A stretch of 60,133 nucleotides of DNA from Candidatus Woesearchaeota archaeon. Its GTDB lineage: Archaea; Nanobdellota; Nanobdellia; SCGC-AAA011-G17; GW2011-AR18. The translations under genes and the position numbers were made by a program. The stretch covers positions 1 to 60,133 of the forward strand of contig JAGWAD010000009.1 of the NCBI GenBank assembly GCA_018302105.1, read 5' to 3'. Of this stretch, positions 44,537 through 53,721 are shown one piece after another (position 1 is the stretch's first letter; each line of letters begins with the position of its first letter). Under the pieces are notes generated by a model. It saw only the letters and a list, made by a program, of their open reading frames with translations. It ran no database searches and was not told the origin of the DNA.

Positions 44537-47047
44537 ATGTTAACAGACAAAGAACAGAAGAAAGAATTTAAAAAAATTGCTTCTAAAAATCCAGAAAAAT
44601 ATTATGCAGTACAATATTTGAAAAAAGAAGGTTTTGCAAGAAAACAATGCAGCAAATGTGAAAAATTTTATTGGACTGTAAATAAAGATCAGAATGTTTG
44701 TGGTGATTCTTTATGTTCTGGAGGATTTAGGTTTATTGGAAATACTCCTGCTAAAAATAAGTTAAGTTATCTTGATGTATGGAAAGAATTTTCTTCAATG
44801 TTTAAGAAATTTGGATATACACCAATTGAAAGATATCCTTTAGTTGCAAGATGGAATCCCACGATGGAATATACTATAGCAAGTATTGCTGCTTTTCAGC
44901 CATTTGTTATTTCTGGAGAAGTAAAACCTCCTGCTAAAAAATTAGTTATTCCTCAATTTTGTTTAAGATTTGTTGATATTGATAATGTTGGAATTACTGG
45001 AAGTCACAATACTGGATTTGTCATGATAGGACAACATCAATTTGTATCTAAAGATGAATGGAATCAAAATAAAGTTTTGGAAGAAATTCATACATGGTTG
45101 AAAAAAGGTTTAGGTTTACCAAATGAAGAGATTACTTTTCATGAGGATGCATGGGCTGGCGGCGGAAATTTTGGGCCTTGTATGGAATTTTTTTCCAGAG
45201 GAGTAGAAATAGGAAATCAGGTTTATATGATGTATGAACAAACTCCTGATGGAAATAAAGAATTACAAATAAAAGTTTTAGATATGGGAATGGGGCAGGA
45301 AAGGTGTGCATGGTTTTCTCAAGGAAGCCCTACAATTTATGATGCAACTTTTCCTAATGTCATGAAATATTTATATGAAAAAACTGGATTAAAAACTGAT
45401 GAAAAATTAATGGCTAAATATATTCCTTATGCTGGTTATTTGAATGTTGATGAAACTGAAGATTTAGAAAAAGCATGGGAAGATGTTGCTGAAAAAGTTG
45501 GAATGAAAGTTAATGATCTAAAAAATAAAATTTTACCTTTAAGTCAGCTTTATAGTATTGGAGAACATGCTAGAAGTTTATTAGTTGTTTTTAATGATGG
45601 AGGTTTGCCTTCTAATGTTGGTGGTGCATATAATTTAAGAATTTTAGCTAGAAGATGTTTTGAATTTATAGAAAAAAATAATTGGAATATTGATTTATTT
45701 GATGTTTGTAAAGAACACGCCAAAGAATTAAAAGAACAATTTCCTGAATTATCTGAAAACTTAGATGAAGTTAAGAAAATTCTATATGTAGAGAAGAATA
45801 AATATAATATTAATAAACAGAAGGCGAAATCTATAATAGACAAGATAGTTAAAAATGGACAAAAGATAAATACTGAAAAACTAATTGAGTTATATGACAG
45901 TAATGGAATTTCTCCCGAGTTAATAGCTTCACAATTAGGAATTAAAATACCAGATAATTTCTATGGTTTGGTAGCGAGTAGGCATGAAAATAAATTACAG
46001 GAGCATCAAACTAAGAAAGAAGAAATTTTAGATTTAGAAAATTTACCAGAAACTAAAGCATTGTATTACGATGATTATAAGTTAAGTGAATTTAAAGCTA
46101 AGATTTTAAAAGTTATTGGAAATAAAATTATATTAGATAAAACTGTTTTTTATCCGACTTCTGGTGGTCAGTTGCATGATTTAGGTTCAATAAAGCGTAT
46201 AAGCGATAGTAGAATATTCGATGTTTTAGATGTTTTTAAACAAGGAAAAATTATTGTTCATGTTTTAGAAAATAATAATTTAAAAGTTAATGAAAATGTT
46301 TTAGGAAAGATTGATTCTGAAAGAAGATTACAATTAGCACAGCACCATACTTCTACGCATATTGTTAATGCTGCAGCACGAAGAATTTTAGGACAACATA
46401 TTAATCAGGCTGGAGCAAAAAAAACAGTTGAGAAAGCGCATATTGATATAACTCATTATCAAAGTTTAACTGATGAAGAATTAAAAAAAATAGAAGAAGA
46501 AGCTAATAAATTAATTAAACAAAGTATTCTAATTCATAAAAGTTTTATGCCAAGAGAAAATGCTGAAAAGAAATATGGATTTGCAATTTATCAGGGAGGA
46601 GTTCCTATCGGACAACAATTACGAATAGTAGATATAACTGGTGTTGATGTTGAAGCTTGCGGTGGAACACATTTAGATAATACTAAAGAAGCTGAAAAAA
46701 TAAAAATTTTAAAATCTACTAAAATATCGGATAGCATAGTCAGAATAGAATTTGTTGCTGGTAAAAAAGCATTTGAAGAAGAGAATAAAGACTTACTAAT
46801 AATAAAAGAGCTTAGTGAATTGCTTCAATGCAATAAAAAACAAATACCTGCAAGGATTGAGGAATTATTTAATATCTGGAAAGATGTTGTAAAGAAAAAT
46901 AAATCTGTTAAGTTAGAGTTAAAAAGCAAAGAGACTTATGATGGAAATATAATTGAAAAATCCTGTGAAATCCTGAAAACACAGCCTGAACATCTGGTTA
47001 ACACAGTTAAAAGATTTGTTAATGAAATAAAGTCTAAATTAATTTAA
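44537..47047 (+). CDS. alaS: Alanyl-tRNA synthetase (archaeal type)
   Basis: The product (836 residues from ATG 44537; the TTG at 44522 adds MLLIF and is not needed) has the archaeal N-terminal zinc domain (FARKQCSKCEKFYW...CGDSLCSGG). Catalytic class II elements follow (WNPTMEYTIASIAAFQP, GMGQERCAW). The editing domain has H-x-x-x-H (AQHHTSTHIVNAAARRIL) and VEACGGTHLDNT, and the C-terminal helical domain is short. It charges tRNA-Ala and clears Ser/Gly mischarging. It follows the 44026 gene by 16 bases. Confidence 0.96.
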   Translation: MLTDKEQKKEFKKIASKNPEKYYAVQYLKKEGFARKQCSKCEKFYWTVNKDQNVCGDSLCSGGFRFIGNTPAKNKLSYLDVWKEFSSMFKKFGYTPIERYPLVARWNPTMEYTIASIAAFQPFVISGEVKPPAKKLVIPQFCLRFVDIDNVGITGSHNTGFVMIGQHQFVSKDEWNQNKVLEEIHTWLKKGLGLPNEEITFHEDAWAGGGNFGPCMEFFSRGVEIGNQVYMMYEQTPDGNKELQIKVLDMGMGQERCAWFSQGSPTIYDATFPNVMKYLYEKTGLKTDEKLMAKYIPYAGYLNVDETEDLEKAWEDVAEKVGMKVNDLKNKILPLSQLYSIGEHARSLLVVFNDGGLPSNVGGAYNLRILARRCFEFIEKNNWNIDLFDVCKEHAKELKEQFPELSENLDEVKKILYVEKNKYNINKQKAKSIIDKIVKNGQKINTEKLIELYDSNGISPELIASQLGIKIPDNFYGLVASRHENKLQEHQTKKEEILDLENLPETKALYYDDYKLSEFKAKILKVIGNKIILDKTVFYPTSGGQLHDLGSIKRISDSRIFDVLDVFKQGKIIVHVLENNNLKVNENVLGKIDSERRLQLAQHHTSTHIVNAAARRILGQHINQAGAKKTVEKAHIDITHYQSLTDEELKKIEEEANKLIKQSILIHKSFMPRENAEKKYGFAIYQGGVPIGQQLRIVDITGVDVEACGGTHLDNTKEAEKIKILKSTKISDSIVRIEFVAGKKAFEEENKDLLIIKELSELLQCNKKQIPARIEELFNIWKDVVKKNKSVKLELKSKETYDGNIIEKSCEILKTQPEHLVNTVKRFVNEIKSKLI

Positions 47048-47337
47048 GTTTTTATTTCTATAATAGTTATTCTTAAATTTTTCTGAAAATAAGTTAAGTT
47101 TATTGTTAAATTCTCATTGTTTTTAGAAAATAAGATAGTTTCTCCGTATCTTTCTTTTATGTATTTTTTTTTAAAATAATAATCTTCCATTAATCCATAT
47201 ACCTCTTTTAAATTTGTATTTAGATTTCTAAATTCAAAATCTTCTTTTACACTTTCTTCTAAATTAGTCCTGATATTGTATGCAGATTTTTTGAACTTAT
47301 CTTGTAAATAAGTCATTAATGTTTTAAATTCAGCCAT
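47044..47337 (-). CDS. Hypothetical protein
   Basis: The 97-residue soluble protein has helical sequence (MAEFKTLMTYLQDKFKKSAYNIRTNLEESVKEDFEFRNLNTNLKEVYGLMEDYYFKKKYIKERYG) and a beta-strand C-terminus (NLTINLTYFQKNLRITIIEIKT). No family is recognised. It converges on alaS, overlapping it by four bases. Confidence 0.45.
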   Translation of the reverse strand: MAEFKTLMTYLQDKFKKSAYNIRTNLEESVKEDFEFRNLNTNLKEVYGLMEDYYFKKKYIKERYGETILFSKNNENLTINLTYFQKNLRITIIEIKT

Positions 47338-47392
47338 AAATCTTATTGATTCTCATAATTTTAATATTTTTACTATAAATATACAATAGAAA

Positions 47393-47854
47393 TTATTCAG
47401 ATTTTGGTAGTATATTATTTACTAAAACATCAACAGGTTTGCCATCCGGTCCAAGATTGTATATAATTGCTAGATTTTTTACTATAACTTTTACAACATT
47501 TCCTGCGTAATCAAAACTATAAACTACTTCTAATCTTGCACCATTTGCCTTATCTACACAAATTAATCTATCTCTTTTTATTCCATTTTCAGTATATGAC
47601 TCTTTTTTACATTCATTATTCTTTATTGCTTCTGTAAAATTAATAACTAAGGGTTGTGCCATGCTGCCATTAACAACACCCTGGATTCCAAGAGCATAAT
47701 TCTGGTTTTCTAATGCGTCTTCTAAATTTGCAACCTTTCCCTGGTTCATTTCTATACATCCGACTAGAGAACTAAGTCCTAAATAACCTGCTGCTGCATA
47801 ATTTGCTAAAGTTCTTGTTAAGTTCATTTTGTAACCACTCAAATGTGATTTCAT
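47393..47854 (-). CDS. Possible lipoprotein of unknown function
   Basis: The 153-residue frame from ATG 47854, or 144 from the in-frame ATG 47827, has an N-terminal hydrophobic stretch NYAAAGYLGLSSLVGCIEMN with a lipobox-like LVGC. The mature domain has strand-rich sequence, LVINFTEAIKNNECKKESY, LICVDKANGARLEVVYSFDYAGNVVKVIVKNLAIIYNLG, and further Cys. The TATA element ATATATAAAGG is at leaderless distance from 47854. The hydrophobic core is short, so lipoprotein status is less certain than for 5157. Confidence 0.55.
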   Translation of the reverse strand: MKSHLSGYKMNLTRTLANYAAAGYLGLSSLVGCIEMNQGKVANLEDALENQNYALGIQGVVNGSMAQPLVINFTEAIKNNECKKESYTENGIKRDRLICVDKANGARLEVVYSFDYAGNVVKVIVKNLAIIYNLGPDGKPVDVLVNNILPKSE

Positions 47855-47944
47855 AGAGAATTTTAACCTTTATATATTTTTCTGTTATAGAGAATATAGT
47901 CTAATTTAGAGAAAGAATTATAAGTTTTGAGTTAAGACTTCATT

Positions 47945-47950
47945 GGAGGA
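47945..47950 (+). promoter_or_regulatory. Shine-Dalgarno site of the thermosome gene
   Basis: GGAGGA ends three bases before the thermosome ATG. A ribosome-binding site this complete is rare in this window, where most genes look leaderless. The 99-base gap upstream also holds TATA-like sequence for this gene and for the divergent 47393 gene. Confidence 0.6.
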
Positions 47951-47953
47951 AAA

Positions 47954-49582
47954 ATGACAAATCAACAACAACCAATTTATATTTTATCAGAAGGAAGCCA
48001 AAGAACTGCTGGCAGAGACGCACAAAAAATGAATATTATGGCAGCTAAAGCTGTAGCAGAGACAGTTAGAACAACTTTGGGACCTAAGGGAATGGATAAA
48101 ATGCTTGTTGATTCTCTAGGAGATATAGTTGTTACTAATGATGGAGTTACAATACTTCAGGAAATGCAGATAGAACATCCTGCTGCTAAAATGGTTGTTG
48201 AAGTTGCTAAGACTCAAGAAAATGAGGTTGGGGATGGTACTACGACTGCAGTTATTCTTGCGGGTGAATTATTAAGCAATGCTTTAAAATTATTAGAAAA
48301 AAATATACATCCAACAATTATTATAAAAGGATACAGAATGTCTGCTGAAAAGGCACAGGATATTCTTGGAAATATTGCTGTAAAAATAAGTATTAAAGAT
48401 ACTGATCTTTTGAAAAATATTGCAATGACTGCTATGACTGGAAAAGGTGCAGAAGTTGCTAAAGATAGATTAAGTGAATTAATTGTTAAGGCAATAAAAA
48501 GTATTATGGAAGAAAAAAATGGGGAAGTGGCAATAGATGCTGATAATATTAAACTTGAAAAGAAAGTTGGTGCTGGTATAGAAGATTCTGAATTAATTGA
48601 TGGTTTAGTTTTAGATAAAGAAAAAGTACATATTGCAATGCCTAATGCAATAAACAATGCTAAAATTGCATTACTTGATGTTGCTTTGGAAGTAAAAAAT
48701 ACAGAGATAGATGCAAAAATACAAATTACAGATCCTAACCAAATGCAGGCTTTCATAGATATGGAAGATAAAATGTTAAAAGACATGGTTGAGAAAGTTG
48801 TAAAATCCGGGGCTAATGTTGTTTTCTGCCAAAAGGGAATTGATGATCTAGCACAACATTATTTAGCTAAGAAAGGAATTTATGCTGCAAGAAGAATAAA
48901 GAAGAGTGATATGGATAAACTTGTAAGAGCTACTGGTGGAAATCTTGTGAGTAATTTAAATGATTTATCAGCTAGTGATCTTGGTTTTGCTGCTTTGGTT
49001 GAGGAAAAGAAATTTGGAGGAGAAGAATTAACTTATGTAACAGGATGTAAAAAAGCTAAAGCTGTAACTATGCTTATTAGAGGCGGAACACAGCATGTTG
49101 TTGATGAGGTTGAAAGAGCAATTAAGGATGCTATTGGTGATATGGTTGCAGCACTGAAAGTTGGAAAAGTTGTTGCAGGTGCCGGATCTACTGAAGTTGA
49201 ATTAGCAAGAGGATTAAGAAAATTTGCTAATTCCTTAAGCGGAAGAGAACAATTAGCTGTGTTGGCTTTTGCAGATGCTTTGGAAGCAATACCAATAACT
49301 TTAGCTGAAAATGCAGGATTAGATCCTATAGATAGCTTAACTGAACTTAAAGCTTCACATGATAAAGGACAAGTCTGGGCTGGATTGGATGTATTTACTG
49401 GAAAAGTTGTAGATGCATGGAAAAGGGGAGTAATTGAACCATTGAAAATTAAAACACAGGCTATAAAATCTGCTTCAGAAGTTGCTGAATTAATTTTGAG
49501 AATAGATGATGTTTTAGCTTCTGGAAGTAAACCTAGTCCTGGTGGAATGCCACATATGGGACATGGCGGATTTGGAGAATAG
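47954..49582 (+). CDS. ths: Thermosome subunit (group II chaperonin)
   Basis: The 542-residue protein matches archaeal thermosomes: [96 protein letters not shown] (ATP site with GDGTTT). Further matches are the apical and intermediate domains and the C-terminal [13 protein letters not shown] tail. It forms a double ring that folds proteins. It has a strong Shine-Dalgarno site, GGAGGA, three bases upstream of the ATG, unlike most genes in the window. Confidence 0.97.
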   Translation: MTNQQQPIYILSEGSQRTAGRDAQKMNIMAAKAVAETVRTTLGPKGMDKMLVDSLGDIVVTNDGVTILQEMQIEHPAAKMVVEVAKTQENEVGDGTTTAVILAGELLSNALKLLEKNIHPTIIIKGYRMSAEKAQDILGNIAVKISIKDTDLLKNIAMTAMTGKGAEVAKDRLSELIVKAIKSIMEEKNGEVAIDADNIKLEKKVGAGIEDSELIDGLVLDKEKVHIAMPNAINNAKIALLDVALEVKNTEIDAKIQITDPNQMQAFIDMEDKMLKDMVEKVVKSGANVVFCQKGIDDLAQHYLAKKGIYAARRIKKSDMDKLVRATGGNLVSNLNDLSASDLGFAALVEEKKFGGEELTYVTGCKKAKAVTMLIRGGTQHVVDEVERAIKDAIGDMVAALKVGKVVAGAGSTEVELARGLRKFANSLSGREQLAVLAFADALEAIPITLAENAGLDPIDSLTELKASHDKGQVWAGLDVFTGKVVDAWKRGVIEPLKIKTQAIKSASEVAELILRIDDVLASGSKPSPGGMPHMGHGGFGE

Positions 49583-49670
49583 AAATGTCTTTTGTAGCAA
49601 GATACAGCAGTAGAAAGCTAAATTTAAAAATGTTTATATATACTTTGTTTTTACTATCTTTAACAAAACG

Positions 49671-50738
49671 ATGACAGAACATATTTCTTTGCCTAAAGCT
49701 GATTTAACAGATTTTATTTCTGATTACAATTATAGAAGAAATAAATTTATAAATATAATTAAAGAAGCATTAAGTAAGTATGGTATTTTTAGTGTTGTAA
49801 ATGCAAATCATGAATTTGACAAACTAAAGCCTGATATTTTTAATAATCTTAATTTGTTTAGTCTTTTAAGTCCTGCTAAGAAACAAATGTATAGTTTTTC
49901 AGATAATTTTGAGCAAAGAGGTTATATTGATGAACGGATAGTAGAAAAAATAATAATAGGACCGAGTTTTAAAGAAGATTTCAGAGATGAACTATTGCTT
50001 AATTATGTAAGATATAAATTTTATCTTCCAAATATTCCTATTAGAGAAGTCAAGAATTTAGTCCCATTATCTGAAAAGTTGCTTTTTAGTTTAAGTGATA
50101 TTGATAGATTAGTTCTTCAAGCTATTGCTTTGTCTTTAGATTTAGAAAAAGAAAATTTTAATTCAAAAATTGCATATGGTGACAGCCCTCTAGAATTACT
50201 TATACATTCTCCATTAATAAAAAGACAATCAGATCTTTATATTCCTGTAAGAACAAATCTTGAATTTGCTGCTGTTGTTTCCCCAAATTGTCCTTCACAA
50301 TTATTCTTAGATGGCAGATCTTTTGATGTAGATAAAGATGAATTAGTCTATATTGCTGGTAATTACCTTTCTTATGAAACCAAAGAAAAATTCAGAAATC
50401 CTGAAAACTGTTATTTAAAAATCTCTGAAAATTTAAAGAATTCTTCACAGTTTGCTTTAATGCATTATGTAAGACCAAGACCAAGAGCATTAGTTTATGA
50501 TTTTCATGATGATTTTTCTGGAAAAGATTATTCTGATGTTTGGTTTGAACATCTAAAAGTAAAAGGATATTTAAATGGGACACATGAAAATTGGAAAAGC
50601 TCATTTAGCAAAACTTCTTTTACTGATGAGGAATTTGTTATTGGAATACTTAATTGGGAACTTAAACATAGAACTTATAACTTATCTAAAGTTTATCCAG
50701 TTTATATGCTGCAATTTTTAAAACAAATTAGTTTATAG
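49671..50738 (+). CDS. 2-oxoglutarate dioxygenase-like protein lacking the iron ligands
   Basis: The 355-residue protein has a sequence layout like isopenicillin-N-synthase-type 2-oxoglutarate/Fe(II) dioxygenases: an N-terminal KADLTDFISDYNYRRNKFINIIKEALSKYGIFSVVNAN part, a KKQMYSFSDNFEQRGYI stretch and a jelly-roll region. Where the family has H-T-D, it reads VRTNLEFAAVVS, and there is no clear distal His before RPRPRALVYDF. So the Fe site looks absent. It may be a binding protein that kept the fold, or the resemblance is misleading. It overlaps the convergent cysS by six bases. Confidence 0.45.
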   Translation: MTEHISLPKADLTDFISDYNYRRNKFINIIKEALSKYGIFSVVNANHEFDKLKPDIFNNLNLFSLLSPAKKQMYSFSDNFEQRGYIDERIVEKIIIGPSFKEDFRDELLLNYVRYKFYLPNIPIREVKNLVPLSEKLLFSLSDIDRLVLQAIALSLDLEKENFNSKIAYGDSPLELLIHSPLIKRQSDLYIPVRTNLEFAAVVSPNCPSQLFLDGRSFDVDKDELVYIAGNYLSYETKEKFRNPENCYLKISENLKNSSQFALMHYVRPRPRALVYDFHDDFSGKDYSDVWFEHLKVKGYLNGTHENWKSSFSKTSFTDEEFVIGILNWELKHRTYNLSKVYPVYMLQFLKQISL

Positions 50739-52121
50739 TTTTTTTATTATTGGCATGCCTTTTGTATCATCTATATAATAGCCTTGTGACTTAATAGACT
50801 CACGCAATTCGTCTGCTAATTTAAAATTTTTATTTTTTCTTGCTTCTTCCCGTAAATCAACCAGGCGACTTATTTCGTCAGGTATTTCTGTTTCTGTTTC
50901 TAAAATTCCAAATATTTTGTCTATACTTAGCATTAATTCTTTTATTTTTTTTATATCTAGTTCTGATAATTTTTCTTCTGCTATTAATTTATTTATTTCT
51001 TTTGTAAATCCAAATATTACTGTAATTGCATTATGAGTTTCAAAATCGTCATCCATTGCATTTTCAAATTCTTTTTTTGCTTTTCCCAGTAATTCATCCA
51101 ATTCTATATTATCTTTTGATTTTGACTTGCAATTTTCTAATTTTAGCATGAATTCATTTAATTTTTGAAGTGAATTTTTTGCTTGTTCTAAAGACTCTTC
51201 TGAAAATTCCAATGGTTTCCTATAATGTGTTGACAAAAACATGAATCTTATTATCTGTTTATTGTATTTTTTTATAACATCTCTAACTATCCAGAAATTT
51301 CCTTTTGATTTTCCCATTTTCTCCTTATTAAATTGTAAGAATCCTGTATGTAACCAATATTTTACAAATGGTTTTTTTCCTGAAATTGCTTCCATTTGTG
51401 CAATCTCTGCTTCATGATGTGGAAATATTAAATCTATAGCTCCCCCATGTAAATCATATTGCTGGCCTAATTCTTTTTCTGTTATTGCTGTATCTTCTAT
51501 ATGCCATCCCGGTCTTGAATCGCCTAATTCAGTATGCCATACTGGTTCTTCTGGTTTTGAAAATTTTAATAAACAGAAATCACCTTTGTTTCTTTTTTCT
51601 GGGTTTTCATCTATTCTTGAAACTGCATCATCTTCTTCTAAAGAAGTCCTTTTTGCTAATTTACCATATTCTCTGAATTTAGACAAGTCAAAATAGTAAC
51701 CATCTGAGATTTTATATGCAATTCCTTTTTCTATTAATCGTTTTACCTGAGATACTATTTCTGGAATATAATCTGTAGCTCTTGCATACTTGCTTACAGC
51801 ATCGTTTCCTAGCAATTTCATGTCTTCTAAAAATATTTTTTCATATTTTCTTGAAATATTATCCCAACCAGTCTTTTCTTCATTTGCTTTTTTTATTATT
51901 TTGTCGTCTATGTCTGTTATATTCTGCAAGTAAAAAACCTTGTAATTTTTATATCTTAAATATTTTGCAATAAAATCAAAATTTGTAAATGTTCTTGCAT
52001 TTCCAATATGTGCATAATCGTAAACTGTCGGGCCACATACAAACATTTTTACTTCTTTATTGTTTATTGGTCTGAACTCTTCTACTTTTCTTGTTAATGT
52101 GTTATAAAACTTTAATGTCAT
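50733..52121 (-). CDS. cysS: Cysteinyl-tRNA synthetase
   Basis: The 462-residue class I synthetase has MFVCGPTVYDYAHIGNARTF (HIGN), ITDIDDKIIKKANEE, GWHIEDTAITEKELG, HGGAIDLIFPHHEAEIAQMEA and KMGKSKGNF (KMSKS). The Cys and His zinc ligands are intact. It charges tRNA-Cys directly, so this archaeon need not use the SepRS/SepCysS route. It ends IDDTKGMPIIKKL, the normal family terminus. Confidence 0.96.
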   Translation of the reverse strand: MTLKFYNTLTRKVEEFRPINNKEVKMFVCGPTVYDYAHIGNARTFTNFDFIAKYLRYKNYKVFYLQNITDIDDKIIKKANEEKTGWDNISRKYEKIFLEDMKLLGNDAVSKYARATDYIPEIVSQVKRLIEKGIAYKISDGYYFDLSKFREYGKLAKRTSLEEDDAVSRIDENPEKRNKGDFCLLKFSKPEEPVWHTELGDSRPGWHIEDTAITEKELGQQYDLHGGAIDLIFPHHEAEIAQMEAISGKKPFVKYWLHTGFLQFNKEKMGKSKGNFWIVRDVIKKYNKQIIRFMFLSTHYRKPLEFSEESLEQAKNSLQKLNEFMLKLENCKSKSKDNIELDELLGKAKKEFENAMDDDFETHNAITVIFGFTKEINKLIAEEKLSELDIKKIKELMLSIDKIFGILETETEIPDEISRLVDLREEARKNKNFKLADELRESIKSQGYYIDDTKGMPIIKKL

Positions 52122-52197
52122 AATTAATTTAGTTTCTAATTTATTTATCTTCTTTTCTATTGGATAGACTTTTAAATTTTATTGTGGTTTTAATCTT

Positions 52198-53643
52198 ATG
52201 ACTGATAATGGAAAAATTACTACAAGAGAAGAGTTTGGCAGATTATTAAATAAAAAAGCAGGGCAAAAATATGGTAGCATTGATAATATATTGGTTAATC
52301 TGAGTTTTGATTACCAACGATATTATACTTATAAAAATGGCAGAAGCTTTCTTCGTTATCCACAAGATTTAGATAGAATTTGTGAAAAGTTAGGAATAAA
52401 CCAAGAAGATTTGGATTTATCATCTTTAGTTTCTAAGAAATATTATAGATCATTTGGCTTAAAAATTAATGGTACTTCACAAGATCAAGTTCCTAAACTT
52501 GATGCGTCAATTATTAATGAATCAAAGCCTCAAACTGAGTTAAAACATGAAATGGAATATAAGCCATTTGTGTATAATATAGGAGAAAATTCTGAACATG
52601 GCTTAATAGTTGGAAAATCACAAGAGATGAAATCTATTTTTATAATTTTGGGTAATATAATAAAAAATCCAGACCAAGAACAACCAGTTTTAATAACTGG
52701 AGAAACAGGAACTGGAAAAGAATTAATTGCTAAGGCAGTGCATTATAACAGTAATAGAAAAAACAGTCCATTTTTTCCAATAAATATTACAAATATAAAT
52801 GAAAATTTGCTTGAGTCTCAATTGTTTGGTTCCAGAAAAGGAGCTTACACAGATGCTAGAGAAGATAGTATTGGCTTTTTTGAAGAAACAGGAAATGGTA
52901 CTATATTTTTAGATGAAATAAGCAATATGCCCTTGGAAGCGCAAGCTAAATTACTTAGGGTATTAGAATCAAGAACTTTTTATAGGGTTGGTGATACTAA
53001 GTCAAGACAATTTAATGGCAGAATTATTGTAGCTACAAATGAGAATCTTGAAAAGTTAGTTGAATCTAGAAAATTTAGACAAGACTTGTTTTACAGACTG
53101 AATGTTGTTGATATTGATCTGTCTTCTTTGAGAGATAGAAAAGATGACATTGGTCTATTATTCAATTATTTTGTCTGTGAATACAACAATAAGTATAAAA
53201 CATCTTATTTAAAAGAGCCAACTGATAAAGGAAAGGAATTACTTCAATCTTATAATTTTCCTGGAAATGTCAGGGAACTAAAAAATTTAATTTATAAGGC
53301 AATATTTAATTTTCCAGAAAGTGAAAGTGTTTTAGTTGAAAATTATATTCAAATAAAAGATTTAAAATTTAAAAAAACGCAAAAATCTGATTTTAATACA
53401 GAAGGTATTGCTTTTGCTGATAGTGTGATTTCTTATTTTGAAATTGATAATAAGTCCAAGTTTGAAATTGCAGAACTTAGAGTAATATTGGAAGCTGCTT
53501 TTAATACAAAAGTTGTCATGATCAAAACTGCTGAACTGCTTGAAATCAGTAGAAAAACCTTATGGCTTAGATTAGAAAACTTTGGAGTAAGTGCAACAAA
53601 TTTAAAACAATATTATCTGCAATATATATCAAACAATCGATAA
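52198..53643 (+). CDS. NtrC-type AAA+ activator-like protein (sigma-54 activator homologue)
   Basis: The 481-residue protein has an N-terminal HTH-like region (about residues 8-75), then a full enhancer-binding AAA+ domain. Walker A is GETGTGKE (168-175). The loop that binds sigma-54 in bacteria, normally GAFTGA, is GAYTDA (215-220). Walker B is GTIFLDE (234-240) and the arginine-finger stretch FRQDLFYRLN starts near 293; FPGNVRELKNLI follows. A Fis-type HTH, AELLEISRKTLWLRLENFGV, closes it. In bacteria such proteins remodel sigma-54 polymerase, which archaea lack. It is monocistronic, and it may remodel another partner or act as a plain DNA-binding ATPase. Confidence 0.88.
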   Translation: MTDNGKITTREEFGRLLNKKAGQKYGSIDNILVNLSFDYQRYYTYKNGRSFLRYPQDLDRICEKLGINQEDLDLSSLVSKKYYRSFGLKINGTSQDQVPKLDASIINESKPQTELKHEMEYKPFVYNIGENSEHGLIVGKSQEMKSIFIILGNIIKNPDQEQPVLITGETGTGKELIAKAVHYNSNRKNSPFFPINITNINENLLESQLFGSRKGAYTDAREDSIGFFEETGNGTIFLDEISNMPLEAQAKLLRVLESRTFYRVGDTKSRQFNGRIIVATNENLEKLVESRKFRQDLFYRLNVVDIDLSSLRDRKDDIGLLFNYFVCEYNNKYKTSYLKEPTDKGKELLQSYNFPGNVRELKNLIYKAIFNFPESESVLVENYIQIKDLKFKKTQKSDFNTEGIAFADSVISYFEIDNKSKFEIAELRVILEAAFNTKVVMIKTAELLEISRKTLWLRLENFGVSATNLKQYYLQYISNNR

Positions 53644-53721
53644 TTCTTAATTAATTTTTACCTAGTGAATAGAGAGTAAGCTTAATAAATAGTCTCTTAT
53701 TGTGGCTATTTGCAAGCAGAG

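Noticed and set aside
48214-48786. 190-codon minus-strand frame inside the thermosome gene
   Set aside because: It is a Ser/Ile/Phe-rich shadow of a highly conserved plus-strand gene.
49585-49673. 29-codon ORF between the thermosome and the dioxygenase-like gene (MSFVARYSSRKLNLK...)
   Set aside because: It spans the promoter of the 49671 gene, shows no domain or helix pattern of note and has no ribosome-binding site.
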